A stretch of DNA of 64,000 nt from Leptospira ognonensis (GTDB taxonomy: Bacteria; Spirochaetota; Leptospiria; Leptospirales; Leptospiraceae). The translations under genes and the position numbers were made by a program. Positions 47,479 to 59,248 of this stretch are shown here, one piece after another; the first letter of the stretch is position 1; every line of letters starts with the position of its first letter. The notes beneath the pieces are model-generated. The model ran no database searches. It saw nothing but the letters and a program-made list of their open reading frames with translations, and was not told where the DNA came from. The stretch spans positions 1 to 64,000 of the forward strand of contig NZ_RQGD01000010.1 in NCBI RefSeq assembly GCF_004770745.1, given 5' to 3'.

Positions 47479-48664
47479 GTTTTTCTCCGCCGAGCAGCCT
47501 CAAGACTTCGACAACATCCTTATCGCCACGTCCAGAAAGACAAATGATGATATCTTTCTTCTTTCCAAGTTGTTTAGCAACATCTTTAGCTACGTAAAAT
47601 GCATGCGCTGTTTCAAGAGCAGGTATAATTCCTTCAATCCGACTGATTTCCAAAAAGGAAGCTATCGCCTGTTCATCGGTAACCATTCGGTAATCTACTC
47701 GTTTTGATTTTGCAAGAAATGCATGTTCCGGACCAACGCCCGGATAATCTAAACCAGCGGAAACAGAATGAGCTGGCACTATTTGTCCAAAATCATCTTG
47801 AATGATAAGGGTTTTCGTTCCATGTAAAAATCCGGTTTTACCATAGGTAATGGTAGCGGAATGCTCACCAGGCTTTGAACCGAGACCACCTGCTTCAGCA
47901 CCATAAAGTAGGACTTTTTTTTCATCAATAAAGTCGTGGAACATTCCGATCGCATTGGATCCCCCACCCACGCAGGCAATGACCGCATCCGGTAATTTCT
48001 TAGCTTCTTTCCTGAATTGTTTTTTTGATTCGCGACCAATGATCGCTTGAAAATCACGAACAATGGTTGGGAAGGGATGTGGTCCTATGGCAGAACCTAC
48101 AATATAATGAGTAGTGGAAACATTTAGAGCCCAATCACGCATCGCTTCGCTTGTGGCTTCTTTAAGAGTTGCCTCACCCGAAGTGACAGGTAAAATTTTT
48201 GCACCTAACATTTCAATTTTTTTGGCGTTTAGGTTCTGGCGCTTAACATCGACAGCTCCCATATAAATAATCGTTTCGAAACCAAACATGGCTCCTACAG
48301 TGGCAGTCGCCAAACCATGCTGACCTGCTCCCGTCTCAGCAATGATTCTTTTTTTACCCATATGTCTTGCGACAAGCGCTTGCCCGATCGCATTATTGAT
48401 CTTATGCGCTCCAGTATGGTTCAAATCTTCTCTTTTTAGCCAAACTCTTGCACCCCCCCATTCTTTGGTGAGCCGCTCAGCATATGTGAGAGGTGACGGC
48501 CTTCCAACATAATTTTTCAAATAATATGAGAGTTCTTTTTTGAATTTTTTATTATTCTTTAATTTGTTATACGTGGCTTCCAATTCTTCCAGTGCTTCTG
48601 TTAGAATTTCTGGAGCATACCGTCCGCCAAATTCGCCAAAGTATCCAGGTGCGTTTTTTCCCAT
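47471..48664 (-). CDS. trpB: tryptophan synthase beta subunit
   Basis: A 397-residue PLP enzyme joining indole and serine. The PLP lysine is K88 in LNHTGAHKINNAIGQ, and GGGSNAIGMF binds the cofactor phosphate. It is TrpB1 by its length and motif. It starts the trpBA-lipoprotein-cyclase-dxs-TPR run and is divergent from the GAF cyclase gene across about 100 bases. Other trp genes are absent from the window. Confidence 0.96.
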   Translation of the reverse strand: MGKNAPGYFGEFGGRYAPEILTEALEELEATYNKLKNNKKFKKELSYYLKNYVGRPSPLTYAERLTKEWGGARVWLKREDLNHTGAHKINNAIGQALVARHMGKKRIIAETGAGQHGLATATVGAMFGFETIIYMGAVDVKRQNLNAKKIEMLGAKILPVTSGEATLKEATSEAMRDWALNVSTTHYIVGSAIGPHPFPTIVRDFQAIIGRESKKQFRKEAKKLPDAVIACVGGGSNAIGMFHDFIDEKKVLLYGAEAGGLGSKPGEHSATITYGKTGFLHGTKTLIIQDDFGQIVPAHSVSAGLDYPGVGPEHAFLAKSKRVDYRMVTDEQAIASFLEISRIEGIIPALETAHAFYVAKDVAKQLGKKKDIIICLSGRGDKDVVEVLRLLGGEKHE

Positions 48665-48762
48665 ATTTCCTATTAAATCTAGGGCTTTTAATTCGGAAAC
48701 TGCTTCTTGCCGAAGAAATTTATAAATATGTAGTAATTTTGCCGATAATATACCCGAAGTCC

Positions 48763-50169
48763 ATGGATTTGAAACATGAAAACATCATATGGCAGTACGG
48801 TCGCAGAGAAGGAGATCTCCTTCCTGGCGTTCTTTTAAAAGAGGACGGTAGGTATTATATTAAATCAGCCTATTACGCCCAAGTCAATGAGCAACTCTCA
48901 AGACTCTCTATGCTTATGGATGTGTCTAGATCCATCATGGCGGAAATAGACCTCGACTCGCTTTTGCAGCTCATCATGCAAAAAGTTACGATTGTGATGA
49001 ATGCAGATCGCTCTTCTCTATTTCTTGTGGACCATGAAAAACAGCAGCTTTGGACAAGGGTGGCTCAAGGAGCCTCTGAGATAAGATTACCATTCGGTGA
49101 GGGAATTGCTGGCGATGTGGCCAGGACTGGAATCACGGCTAACATTCCAGATGCCTACGAGGACAAAAGGTTCAACAAGGACTTTGATATCAAAACCGGA
49201 TATCGAACTAAATCTATTCTCTGTATGGGAATTCGAAATCAGCATGGAAAAATTATCGGAACAATCCAAGTTCTCAACAAAAAAGATAATACTGCATTTT
49301 CAGAAACGGATGAATCCATGTTATCCGCCTTTTGTGCATTAGCTGGAATTTCCTTAGAGAATGCCAGGGCTTATGAAGAGTTGCAAATCGAAAGAAACTC
49401 CCTAGAGGTTCGTGTGCAAGAGAGAACAAAGGAGCTTGCAACCGAAAAAAAGAAAGCTGATGAATTATTGTTAAACATCCTTCCCGTTGATATTGCAGAA
49501 GAGTTGAAAGTAAAGGGTGAAGCAGAGCCCAGAGCTTATGAGCGGGTAACAGTCATGTTCACTGATTTCAAAGGTTTTACACAAGTTGCAGAAAAGATGT
49601 CCGCGGAAAATCTGGTCTCCGATTTAGATAAATGCTTTTATTATTTTGATGAAGTGATGGATAGATTTAAGGTTGAGAAAATTAAAACCATTGGTGATTC
49701 ATATATGTGCGCGGGAGGACTCCCGAAACCCAATAGAACAAATCCCGTCGAAGTAGTTCTCGCGGCAATGGAAATACGTAATTTCATGGATCAGTTGAAA
49801 GAAATCAAACGGAATATGGAGCAACCCTACTGGGAGCTAAGAATTGGCATCCATACAGGTCCGATCATAGCTGGTGTTGTCGGTAAACGAAAGTTTGCTT
49901 ATGATATCTGGGGTGATACTGTAAATACGGCTAGTAGAATGGAGTCTTCAGGTACACCGGGAGAGATAAACATATCCGAAGCGACATACCAATATGTTAA
50001 GGAATTTTTCCAATGCCAGCATCGAGGGAAAGTCGCCGCCAAAAATAAAGGAGATATCGATATGTATTTCGTGGAACGAATCATCCCAGAACTCTCCCAC
50101 GACAAAGAAGGCCAAGTTCCTAATCAGGCCTTTCTTGAAAAACTAAGCCAAATAGAACATCTAGTTTAA
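48763..50169 (+). CDS. GAF-domain class III adenylate cyclase
   Basis: A soluble 468-residue cyclase. A GAF domain spans about 60-205, then a signalling coil (ERTKELATEKKKADELLLNILP) and the cyclase domain (about 255-430). Metal aspartates are in VMFTDFKGFT and IKTIGDSYM. The substrate-choosing residues are Lys in VEKIKTIG and Asp in FAYDIWGDTVN, the animal-like class IIIa pair that predicts ATP. ATG at 48763 is chosen over an upstream start at 48592, which lies in trpB. Its end overlaps proS by 4 bases, convergently. Confidence 0.9.
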   Translation: MDLKHENIIWQYGRREGDLLPGVLLKEDGRYYIKSAYYAQVNEQLSRLSMLMDVSRSIMAEIDLDSLLQLIMQKVTIVMNADRSSLFLVDHEKQQLWTRVAQGASEIRLPFGEGIAGDVARTGITANIPDAYEDKRFNKDFDIKTGYRTKSILCMGIRNQHGKIIGTIQVLNKKDNTAFSETDESMLSAFCALAGISLENARAYEELQIERNSLEVRVQERTKELATEKKKADELLLNILPVDIAEELKVKGEAEPRAYERVTVMFTDFKGFTQVAEKMSAENLVSDLDKCFYYFDEVMDRFKVEKIKTIGDSYMCAGGLPKPNRTNPVEVVLAAMEIRNFMDQLKEIKRNMEQPYWELRIGIHTGPIIAGVVGKRKFAYDIWGDTVNTASRMESSGTPGEINISEATYQYVKEFFQCQHRGKVAAKNKGDIDMYFVERIIPELSHDKEGQVPNQAFLEKLSQIEHLV

Positions 50170-51923
50170 TTTAAAGCAACAAGCGACTCTGAAATCGATT
50201 GTTTTAATTCTGTACGTATTTTATCAATTTCCTGAGTCAAATCAGATAGCGCGTTATATACGATGGTCTTCTCTTCCATAGTTTTTCGATTTAGAATCGT
50301 GATTTCCTTTTTCTCTAAAAATCCCTTTCCCATTGTTAGCCGAATGGGAAAACCGATGAGTTCGGAATCTTTAAATTTAAATCCAGGTCCCAGGTCCCTG
50401 TCATCCCATAGAATGTCATACTTAGCTTCTTTTAATCCTTCGTAAACTTCTGCTATGCGGGCATTGTCTTCTACAGACTTGGCAATACTCACGAGACAAA
50501 TTTCAAACGGAGCAATGGAGATTGGCCAGAAAATACCCTTCTCGTCATTGCACTGCTCAATCACAGTAGCCATGCAACGATTCACACCGATCCCATAACA
50601 TCCCATCGTTGTCAGTGTTGCCTTACCTTTATCATTTAACACGGAAACATCAAAAGCTTTCGAATATTTTTGGCCTAGTTTGAATATATGACCGACTTCA
50701 ATACCCTTCTCTGCCTGGAGGGGAGAACTACAATTAGGGCATAAATCTCCTTCTCGCGCCTGCGCTAAGTCGATAGACTGTACTTTTGCCGCGAGGAAGT
50801 ATTTAGAAAGCTTCACACCTTTTTTGTGTTTGTCGAACTCGTTTGCACCGGCGACGTAACCTGCGTCCCAATTGACTAAAGCATCAACAAGAACAAGGAG
50901 CTCGTTATTTTCTTTGAATCCTGGGCCGATAAAGCCAGCCGTAAGTTCAAATTTCGTAAGTTCCGTTTGTCCCATGGGGCGAAGTTCATTCGCACCTAGG
51001 AAATTTTTTAATTTGTTTTCGTTCAGCTCGCGATCCCCCGTTAGGAAGATAAGAACATACTTTCCATCATAAGACATGGCAACTGCCTTAAGCGTAGTCG
51101 ACTCGGGAACCGAGAGAAAGCTCGCCACTTCTTGGATCGTTTTTTTACCAGGTGTCTCAATAATTTCTTCTATGTCGCCAGCAAGAGCTGGCAGGATGCT
51201 GGCTGCAATTACGGGAGTCTTTTCTATATTTCCAGAATAGCCGCAACTACCACAAATTGTTAATGTCTCCTCTCCGATAGGGGAAACGACCATGAATTCT
51301 TCGGAGGCAGAACCTCCCATATTTCCCGAATCTGCTTGCACAGGAATCGTCGAAAGGCCTAATCTTGCAAAAATCCTTCGATACGTTAGGCGCATCTTTT
51401 GATAAGTCTTATCTAGAGATTCCTCATCAAGATGAAAGGAATATGCATCCTTCATTGTAAATTCTCTAGAACGGATTACACCAAAACGAGGTCGGATTTC
51501 ATCACGAAACTTTGTATGGATTTGGTAGACATTGATCGGAAGGTCTTTATAAGATCGAACCATTGGTTTCACTAGAGTGCAAAAGGATTCTTCATGAGTC
51601 GGACCCAAACAGTTTTCCACATCATGCCTGTCCCTTAACCGAAACATCTCCTTGCCCATCTTATCCCATCTACCTGATTCTTTCCATATCTCGGCGGGAG
51701 TGAGTATAGGAAGCTGAAATTCCAAAGCACCGGCATCATCCATTTCTTCCCGAACAATCGATTCAATTTTCTTTAAAATTCGAAGCCCAAGCGGTAGATA
51801 ACTATAAAGACCTGCTGCAGATTTTCTAACAAGACCTGCACGTAACATTAATTTGTGGGAGGCGACAACCGCATCTTGTGGGTCATCCTTTGTAGTGGGA
51901 ATTAAATAGGAACTTGCTTTCAT
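50166..51923 (-). CDS. proS: prolyl-tRNA synthetase
   Basis: A 585-residue class II synthetase of the bacterial type: catalytic core with motif 2 (FRDEIRPRFGVIRSREFTMKD), an inserted editing domain (about 220-380) between motifs 2 and 3, and an anticodon-binding domain at the C-terminus. It charges tRNA-Pro and clears Ala-tRNA-Pro. It is the last gene of the rpsB superoperon, 18 bases after rseP, and converges with the GAF cyclase gene. Confidence 0.96.
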   Translation of the reverse strand: MKASSYLIPTTKDDPQDAVVASHKLMLRAGLVRKSAAGLYSYLPLGLRILKKIESIVREEMDDAGALEFQLPILTPAEIWKESGRWDKMGKEMFRLRDRHDVENCLGPTHEESFCTLVKPMVRSYKDLPINVYQIHTKFRDEIRPRFGVIRSREFTMKDAYSFHLDEESLDKTYQKMRLTYRRIFARLGLSTIPVQADSGNMGGSASEEFMVVSPIGEETLTICGSCGYSGNIEKTPVIAASILPALAGDIEEIIETPGKKTIQEVASFLSVPESTTLKAVAMSYDGKYVLIFLTGDRELNENKLKNFLGANELRPMGQTELTKFELTAGFIGPGFKENNELLVLVDALVNWDAGYVAGANEFDKHKKGVKLSKYFLAAKVQSIDLAQAREGDLCPNCSSPLQAEKGIEVGHIFKLGQKYSKAFDVSVLNDKGKATLTTMGCYGIGVNRCMATVIEQCNDEKGIFWPISIAPFEICLVSIAKSVEDNARIAEVYEGLKEAKYDILWDDRDLGPGFKFKDSELIGFPIRLTMGKGFLEKKEITILNRKTMEEKTIVYNALSDLTQEIDKIRTELKQSISESLVALN

Positions 51924-51941
51924 AATAAAACCTAAATCAAA

Positions 51942-53651
51942 TTAAAAGATTCGCATCACATCATTGAAGGATACATAAAGTCCAAGACCAATCAAAAAGA
52001 AAAAACCTAATCGAAAAATAACTTCGATAGCCTTTCTCGGAAGTGGCCTTCCCGTAACCGCCTCATAGGTATAGAGGACAATATGTCCACCATCTGCCAT
52101 GGGGATGGGAAGTAGATTCATTACCATAAGTGCGAGAGAGATTTTCGCCACGAAATCGACGTAAGTTGCCCAACCATATTCTAAGCTGAGTCCAGCAATT
52201 TGAACGATACCAACGGGTCCTGATAAGTTTTCTTTGGGACTCATAAGACCAGAAAACAACAGTTTAATTCCAGTAAGAGTTGTGGTAACGTTATCATAAA
52301 CTTTTTTGGATGCTGATGCAAAAGCACCGCCGATACTCGTTTCTCGTTCTTGTTTGTCGGCCGTAAATTTCATTGATGGACGAAATCCTAGTAAACCTAT
52401 GGGTTTCAATTTCAAATCAGCTGAATACTTCATATTCCCGATCCAGATCGTCTTGTTTTCTCCGCTTACTCTTCCGAGATAAGTAATGAAATCTTCTTTC
52501 TTTTGGAAAGATGTCTCCTCAATTTTCAGATTGCTTAGGCGGTTCTCAATCTCGGGATCATAACTATCCAAACGAAAATAGGGTACATTCAATTCGCTAA
52601 ATTTTGGATGTTTTAGATTGTAAAATTCAAAAACATGAGCTCCAAGAACAGGTATATTAACGGTTGTTAATTCTGTAGCCCAGGGCGTGAACAAAGGATA
52701 AGATTTGCGATCCACAAGCACGGGAATCGTTTCATTCTGGTGTTTCCCGAGTTCTGCTTGGAGTTCAGGTATTGTATGAACATCAACTCCTCCAACTTTC
52801 AGAATCATATCCCCGTCTCGTAAGTAACTGAGCGCGCGCTTGCGGAGGGCTTGTTCCCTTTCTTGTTTCTCTCGGATTTTTAAAACTTCCTCAGGAATTT
52901 CTTTTTTTCTTTCTTCAATTTTTTCCTGAAAGAACTGAGTCGATTTATCATCCTTGTCTAGAACTTGAGCGATGCCGTGACCTAACTGTTCGGCGTATGT
53001 AAAAGTCGCAATGACTCTTCTCTCTCCAAATGGTTCCACTCCGATGGTTGGTCTACCTCCAGCAGAATACACATTTGGGATGATTTCCAGAGACTTCTCT
53101 TTGCCATCTCTTTCGAAACCGATTTGAACAGGATCGCCAGTTGTTAGGCTAATGTTAGTAAAGATCTCTTCAAAATTTTCGGTTCGCTTTCCATTAACAG
53201 AAATGATACGATCACCAGATCTAAGACCTGCTTGGTAAGCGGGGGAATTAACTTGGTTTGCAGCATCGATAAAAATTTTATTGGATGCTGGGCTATCTCC
53301 GGATAGATCCAAAAAAAAGAGGAGCACAAAACCCAGTACTAAATTTGCAAATGGTCCACCGAGAACGGGGATCATACGTTTTAATGGAGGAGTTCCAAGA
53401 AGTTCGCCCGGTCTACCACGAAGCTTTTTGCCATAGTCGTCGCCTTTAAAAAGTACATAACCCCCGATTGGTATGGCCGTGATTTGGTAGATTGTTTTTC
53501 CAATTCGTTTTTTCCAAATACCCTTTCCATATCCAAGAGAAAATATTCGAGCTTCGACACCAACAAGCTTTCCGCAAAGAAGATGCCCAAGTTCATGAAT
53601 GAAGATGGAAACAGCCAACATAAATACGGCGCCTAAAATTAATATAATCAT
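51942..53651 (-). CDS. rseP: RseP-type site-2 intramembrane metalloprotease
   Basis: A 569-residue zinc protease. HELGH is at residues 19-23 in the first helix, and NLLPIPMADGG near the C-terminus supplies the third ligand. A PDZ region and an unusually long extra domain lie between, so it is about 120 residues longer than E. coli RseP (about 450). Site-2 proteases cut anti-sigma factors and leftover signal peptides inside the membrane. It overlaps dxr by 4 bases, in the conserved order dxr-rseP-proS. Confidence 0.92.
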   Translation of the reverse strand: MIILILGAVFMLAVSIFIHELGHLLCGKLVGVEARIFSLGYGKGIWKKRIGKTIYQITAIPIGGYVLFKGDDYGKKLRGRPGELLGTPPLKRMIPVLGGPFANLVLGFVLLFFLDLSGDSPASNKIFIDAANQVNSPAYQAGLRSGDRIISVNGKRTENFEEIFTNISLTTGDPVQIGFERDGKEKSLEIIPNVYSAGGRPTIGVEPFGERRVIATFTYAEQLGHGIAQVLDKDDKSTQFFQEKIEERKKEIPEEVLKIREKQEREQALRKRALSYLRDGDMILKVGGVDVHTIPELQAELGKHQNETIPVLVDRKSYPLFTPWATELTTVNIPVLGAHVFEFYNLKHPKFSELNVPYFRLDSYDPEIENRLSNLKIEETSFQKKEDFITYLGRVSGENKTIWIGNMKYSADLKLKPIGLLGFRPSMKFTADKQERETSIGGAFASASKKVYDNVTTTLTGIKLLFSGLMSPKENLSGPVGIVQIAGLSLEYGWATYVDFVAKISLALMVMNLLPIPMADGGHIVLYTYEAVTGRPLPRKAIEVIFRLGFFFLIGLGLYVSFNDVMRIF

Positions 53652-54805
53652 ACGACCACTTCCTTAGCAAACTTCTGTTTTACGAAGGCCCTTGCCTCTC
53701 TGTCCTTTTCTAAAAAACCTTCCCAATCTGTAGGTGAGGTAATTTCTATTCGATTTAAACTTTCTTCGATGATTTTCGGAATTTGAATAAAGGGAATTCT
53801 TTCCTCTAAAAATAACGCCACGGCGATTTCATTAGCTGCATTGAATATAGCAGGTGCGCATCCGCCTGTTTTTCCAGCTTGAAATGCGAGCGCGAGTGCT
53901 GGATAACGAAGTGGGTCAGGATTTCTAAAATGCAGATTCTTCCAGGTAAATGGCTTTCTTTCCGCTAGCAATTTGGGAGTTTTTTTCGGATAATACAGTG
54001 CATGCGCTACAGGAAAGATCATATCTGGATGGCTTGTATATTGCAAACAAGCCCCATCTAACGTCTCTATAATGCCATGCGTCAATGATTCAGGGTGAAT
54101 CACTACCTCTATCTCATCATAAGAAAATCCAAACAAAAAATGTGCTTCGATCACTTCTAGGCCTTTGTTCACAAGACCCGCCGAGTCGACAGTGATCTTA
54201 GGTCCCATGGACCAAGTAGGATGATTTAAAGCTTGTTTGATGGAGACATGAGGGAGTTCTTCAAGGGGAAGATCGCGAAAGCTCCCTCCCGATGCCGTTA
54301 AGGTAATGGCCCTGACATTGGTTCTCTCTTCTTTTTCCAATAATTGGTAAAGAGCATTGTGTTCGGAATCTACCGGAACCATAGTGACTGCATATTCGGA
54401 AACGAGTTTGTTGATCAACGGGCCGAAGGTAACAAGCGTTTCCTTATTGGCAATGGCGATTTTTTTGCGCGCTTTGATCGCAGTTATCGTAGGTTTGGCA
54501 CCTATTGCTCCTACGATGGCAGTGACAACAGTATCCACTTGGCCCAAGGTTATAATTTCATCTAACCCCTGTTCTCCATAAACGATGCGCGTGGAGTCAA
54601 ATTGATCTCCAAGGGATCCTCGAAACTGTTCTGCAGTAATACAAACAAGCGCGGGCCTAAACTCAACGATGAGGGATTTGGCGAGCTCGAGATTGGAGTG
54701 AACACTGAAGGAAACGAGTCTAAAATCTTCCTGAAATTGGCGAAGGACTTTTAGGGTCGATTGTCCTACGGAACCAGAAATGCCAAGAACACAGACCCCA
54801 TTCAT
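53648..54805 (-). CDS. dxr: 1-deoxy-D-xylulose 5-phosphate reductoisomerase
   Basis: A 385-residue NADPH enzyme making 2-C-methyl-D-erythritol 4-phosphate, second step of the MEP pathway. The cofactor site GISGSVGQSTL (8-18) and the metal/substrate motif PVDSEHNALYQLL are present, along with MGPKITVDSAG. It lies between cdsA and rseP. Confidence 0.96.
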   Translation of the reverse strand: MNGVCVLGISGSVGQSTLKVLRQFQEDFRLVSFSVHSNLELAKSLIVEFRPALVCITAEQFRGSLGDQFDSTRIVYGEQGLDEIITLGQVDTVVTAIVGAIGAKPTITAIKARKKIAIANKETLVTFGPLINKLVSEYAVTMVPVDSEHNALYQLLEKEERTNVRAITLTASGGSFRDLPLEELPHVSIKQALNHPTWSMGPKITVDSAGLVNKGLEVIEAHFLFGFSYDEIEVVIHPESLTHGIIETLDGACLQYTSHPDMIFPVAHALYYPKKTPKLLAERKPFTWKNLHFRNPDPLRYPALALAFQAGKTGGCAPAIFNAANEIAVALFLEERIPFIQIPKIIEESLNRIEITSPTDWEGFLEKDREARAFVKQKFAKEVVV

Positions 54806-54822
54806 TATAACTTAGACTGATC

Positions 54823-55734
54823 TTAAACTGGAAAACCCAGCATTCCTTTGAATTGAAAATAATAGTACATGGCAGGCACTGTAAAAAGCAGTGCATCCGC
54901 TAAATCTAAAAGTCCACCGTGACCCGGAATCAAAGCCGAAGAATCTTTGATCTTAGCATCGCGCTTCATCGCAGATTCGGCAAGATCTCCCATTACGGAA
55001 AGAATGGAAAAGAAAAATCCCAGTAAAATAGATTCGAGCATGGTCACAGGAACTTTGATGCCAGAAAATTTTTCCCATAAAACGTTCAACAAGAGAACTG
55101 CAAGAACGGCTGTAATGTTACCAACAATATAACCTTCCCATGTTTTTTTAGGAGAGATTTTAAGTCCTGCAGAATGTTTTCCAAACCAACGCCCGCCAAA
55201 GTAGGCGCCAGCATCGCTAATGAAAGTGATCGTAGAAACGAGGAAGATATAATAAGCACCAAAAGGAAAAGCAAGAAGAAGTAAAAAATGACCCAGAGGT
55301 ATGGCAAGGTAAACGGCTCCAAGAATGGTTGCGGCCACGGAGAAAAGAGCCCCGTCGAGCGGTCTTCTAAAGATCTGAAGCACCCAGAGCGTCACTGACA
55401 TAACAAAAATAAGAAACGCCACTGGATGAAATCCCTCGCGAAGTTGTTTAGAAATTTCATAGGCCCACTGTGGCGGTGAAACATTAAATTGGATGCCTAA
55501 AAACTGGAGATAGTATACGGTAAAAATGAGAGCAGAAAAAATAAAACCAGTCATAAAAAAAGGTTTCGAGTCTTCTCGTCTACAAAATGCATATAACTCG
55601 CGTAATCCGAAAAAGATGACTAGCATACCGAAGGTATAAAATTCAAGATAATAAAATCCTGAGTGAAAGATCATAAACACATATACGATAACAAGCACTA
55701 CTGCCGAAAGAAGTCTGGATATTGTTTCACTCAT
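54823..55734 (-). CDS. cdsA: phosphatidate cytidylyltransferase
   Basis: A 303-residue membrane enzyme with eight or so helices that makes CDP-diacylglycerol. The family signature SAMKRDAKIKDSS then IPGHGGLLDLAD is present, except that the usual Asp-Arg near the end reads Asp-Leu. The N-terminal half is less conserved. It overlaps uppS by 4 bases. Confidence 0.93.
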   Translation of the reverse strand: MSETISRLLSAVVLVIVYVFMIFHSGFYYLEFYTFGMLVIFFGLRELYAFCRREDSKPFFMTGFIFSALIFTVYYLQFLGIQFNVSPPQWAYEISKQLREGFHPVAFLIFVMSVTLWVLQIFRRPLDGALFSVAATILGAVYLAIPLGHFLLLLAFPFGAYYIFLVSTITFISDAGAYFGGRWFGKHSAGLKISPKKTWEGYIVGNITAVLAVLLLNVLWEKFSGIKVPVTMLESILLGFFFSILSVMGDLAESAMKRDAKIKDSSALIPGHGGLLDLADALLFTVPAMYYYFQFKGMLGFPV

Positions 55735-56444
55735 GTCAGTCCACCAAATTTACGTTTTCTAGAATCAAAAAATACCAAAGCTTCTTCCAATGCCTCGCGC
55801 CCAAAATCTGGCCAGAGAGTGTTCGTGAAAAAAAACTCAGCATAGGCAATCTGCCACAAAAGAAAATTAGATACCCTTTGTTCTCCTGCGGTTCGTATCA
55901 ATAAGTCTACGGGAGGAAGGGGGTGTGTATACAAATATTTTTCAAATTCCTTAGGAGAGATCGTTTTGTCTAAAGGCGATTGATTGGTTTTTCGTGCATT
56001 TTGCAAACGAGTAAAGGCACTGAGAATCTCCTCTTGACCCCCATAGTTCAAACAAAAATTGGCAGTAATCTTTTTGTTTTTTTTTGTCACATCCATCGCA
56101 GAGTCTATCTTTTGAAGCACCGTCTTTGATAGTTTTGATCTGTTCCCTGAATGATGGATGCGGATTCCTTTGGCATGAATCTTGTCGAGACGGGTGTCTA
56201 TAAATTCGATGAGAAGATTAAATATGGCATTGATCTCGGTGATGGGACGTTTCCAGTTTTCGGTGGAAAAAGCATATAGAGAAATATTTTTGATTTTGTA
56301 TTCGAGGGCAACATCTAACAGGCGATCAATAGCATCTGCCCCTGCCCTATGACCCTCAGTTCTCTTTTTACCTTTGGCTTCTGCCCACCGGCCATTGCCG
56401 TCCATAATGACTGCAATGTGAGATGGGATCGTTTTAAACTTCAT
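55731..56444 (-). CDS. uppS: undecaprenyl diphosphate synthase
   Basis: A 237-residue cis-prenyltransferase making the C55 carrier of cell-wall synthesis. The motif HIAVIMDGNGRWA (9-21) holds the catalytic Asp, and LLIRTAGEQRVSNFLLWQ is the second conserved region; RTAGE replaces the commoner RTSGE. It uses isoprenoids whose synthesis starts with dxs and dxr in this window. Confidence 0.95.
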   Translation of the reverse strand: MKFKTIPSHIAVIMDGNGRWAEAKGKKRTEGHRAGADAIDRLLDVALEYKIKNISLYAFSTENWKRPITEINAIFNLLIEFIDTRLDKIHAKGIRIHHSGNRSKLSKTVLQKIDSAMDVTKKNKKITANFCLNYGGQEEILSAFTRLQNARKTNQSPLDKTISPKEFEKYLYTHPLPPVDLLIRTAGEQRVSNFLLWQIAYAEFFFTNTLWPDFGREALEEALVFFDSRKRKFGGLT

Positions 56445-56457
56445 CGGTATAAAAAGA

Positions 56458-58330
<1,873 letters not shown>

Positions 58331-58331
<1 letters not shown>

Positions 58332-59245
58332 TACTCAGCACCTTCTGCTTTCTTTTCTGTTTCCACTACCACAACTTTTTCTTCCGCTGGAACAACGATC
58401 ACATCTTTAGCCGCTTCTGGATCTACTGGGATGTCTTTGGCAACTGGAGGGAGTTCATCGTCCATAATGAATTTACCGGACTCATCGTACTCACCTTGGT
58501 ATTCAAGTGCAAGTTGTTCTGCGTCCATATCTTCACTGAAATTGGTTTGAATCACTTCACCACCTGTTCCTTCTAAAACGGCATTTGCCATAGTATCAAG
58601 GAAAAGAGAAATAGCGCGGATCGCATCATCGTTACCAGGAATCGGATAGTCAATCGGCTCTGGATCACAGTTTGTGTCGATCACGGCAAAAACTTTTAAT
58701 CCAAGTTTTTTGGCTTCGCTCACTGCAATTTCTTCCTTTTTCGGATCGATCACAAATAGAATTTCAGGAACGCCTGCCATATCTTTAATCCCGCCGAGTG
58801 TTTGGCGGAGTTTTTCTAACTCACGTTTGAGTGATAATGCTTCTTTTTTAGTTCGTGCTTCTTGTTCGAAAGAGTTGTTCTCTTCCATTTGCTCAAGTCT
58901 TTTCAAACGAGCAATGGACTTCTTAACTGTATTCCAGTTTGTAAGCAGACCACCTAACCAACGGTTAGAAACATAATACATGCTACATGCTTGTGCTGCT
59001 CTTTCGATGGCGCCGCGTGCTTGTTTTTTGGTTCCAACAAATAGAACTTTTTTACCTTGGCCTGTGAGCTTTTTTAGAGCATCATAAGCTTCTTTGGTTT
59101 TTTGGACTGTTTTTTGTAAGTCGATGATGTGGATACCGTTACGAGCAGTATAAACATACGGGCTCATTTTTGGATTCCAACGACGTGTTTGGTGACCGAA
59201 GTGTACGCCTGCTTCAAGCAAGCTCTTCATGGAAATTACGGACAT
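58331..59245 (-). CDS. rpsB: 30S ribosomal protein S2
   Basis: A 304-residue protein of the small subunit. [19 protein letters not shown] and GGLLTNW are family signatures. It has an acidic C-terminal tail of about 65 residues (rich in Glu, Asp and Val) beyond the usual length. Such a tail is common in some lineages; no function can be given. It is followed directly by tsf. Confidence 0.96.
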
Positions 59246-59248
59246 ATG

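Noticed and set aside
48592..48762. Longer N-terminus for the GAF cyclase
   Set aside because: It would run through the start of trpB and adds residues that do not belong to the family.
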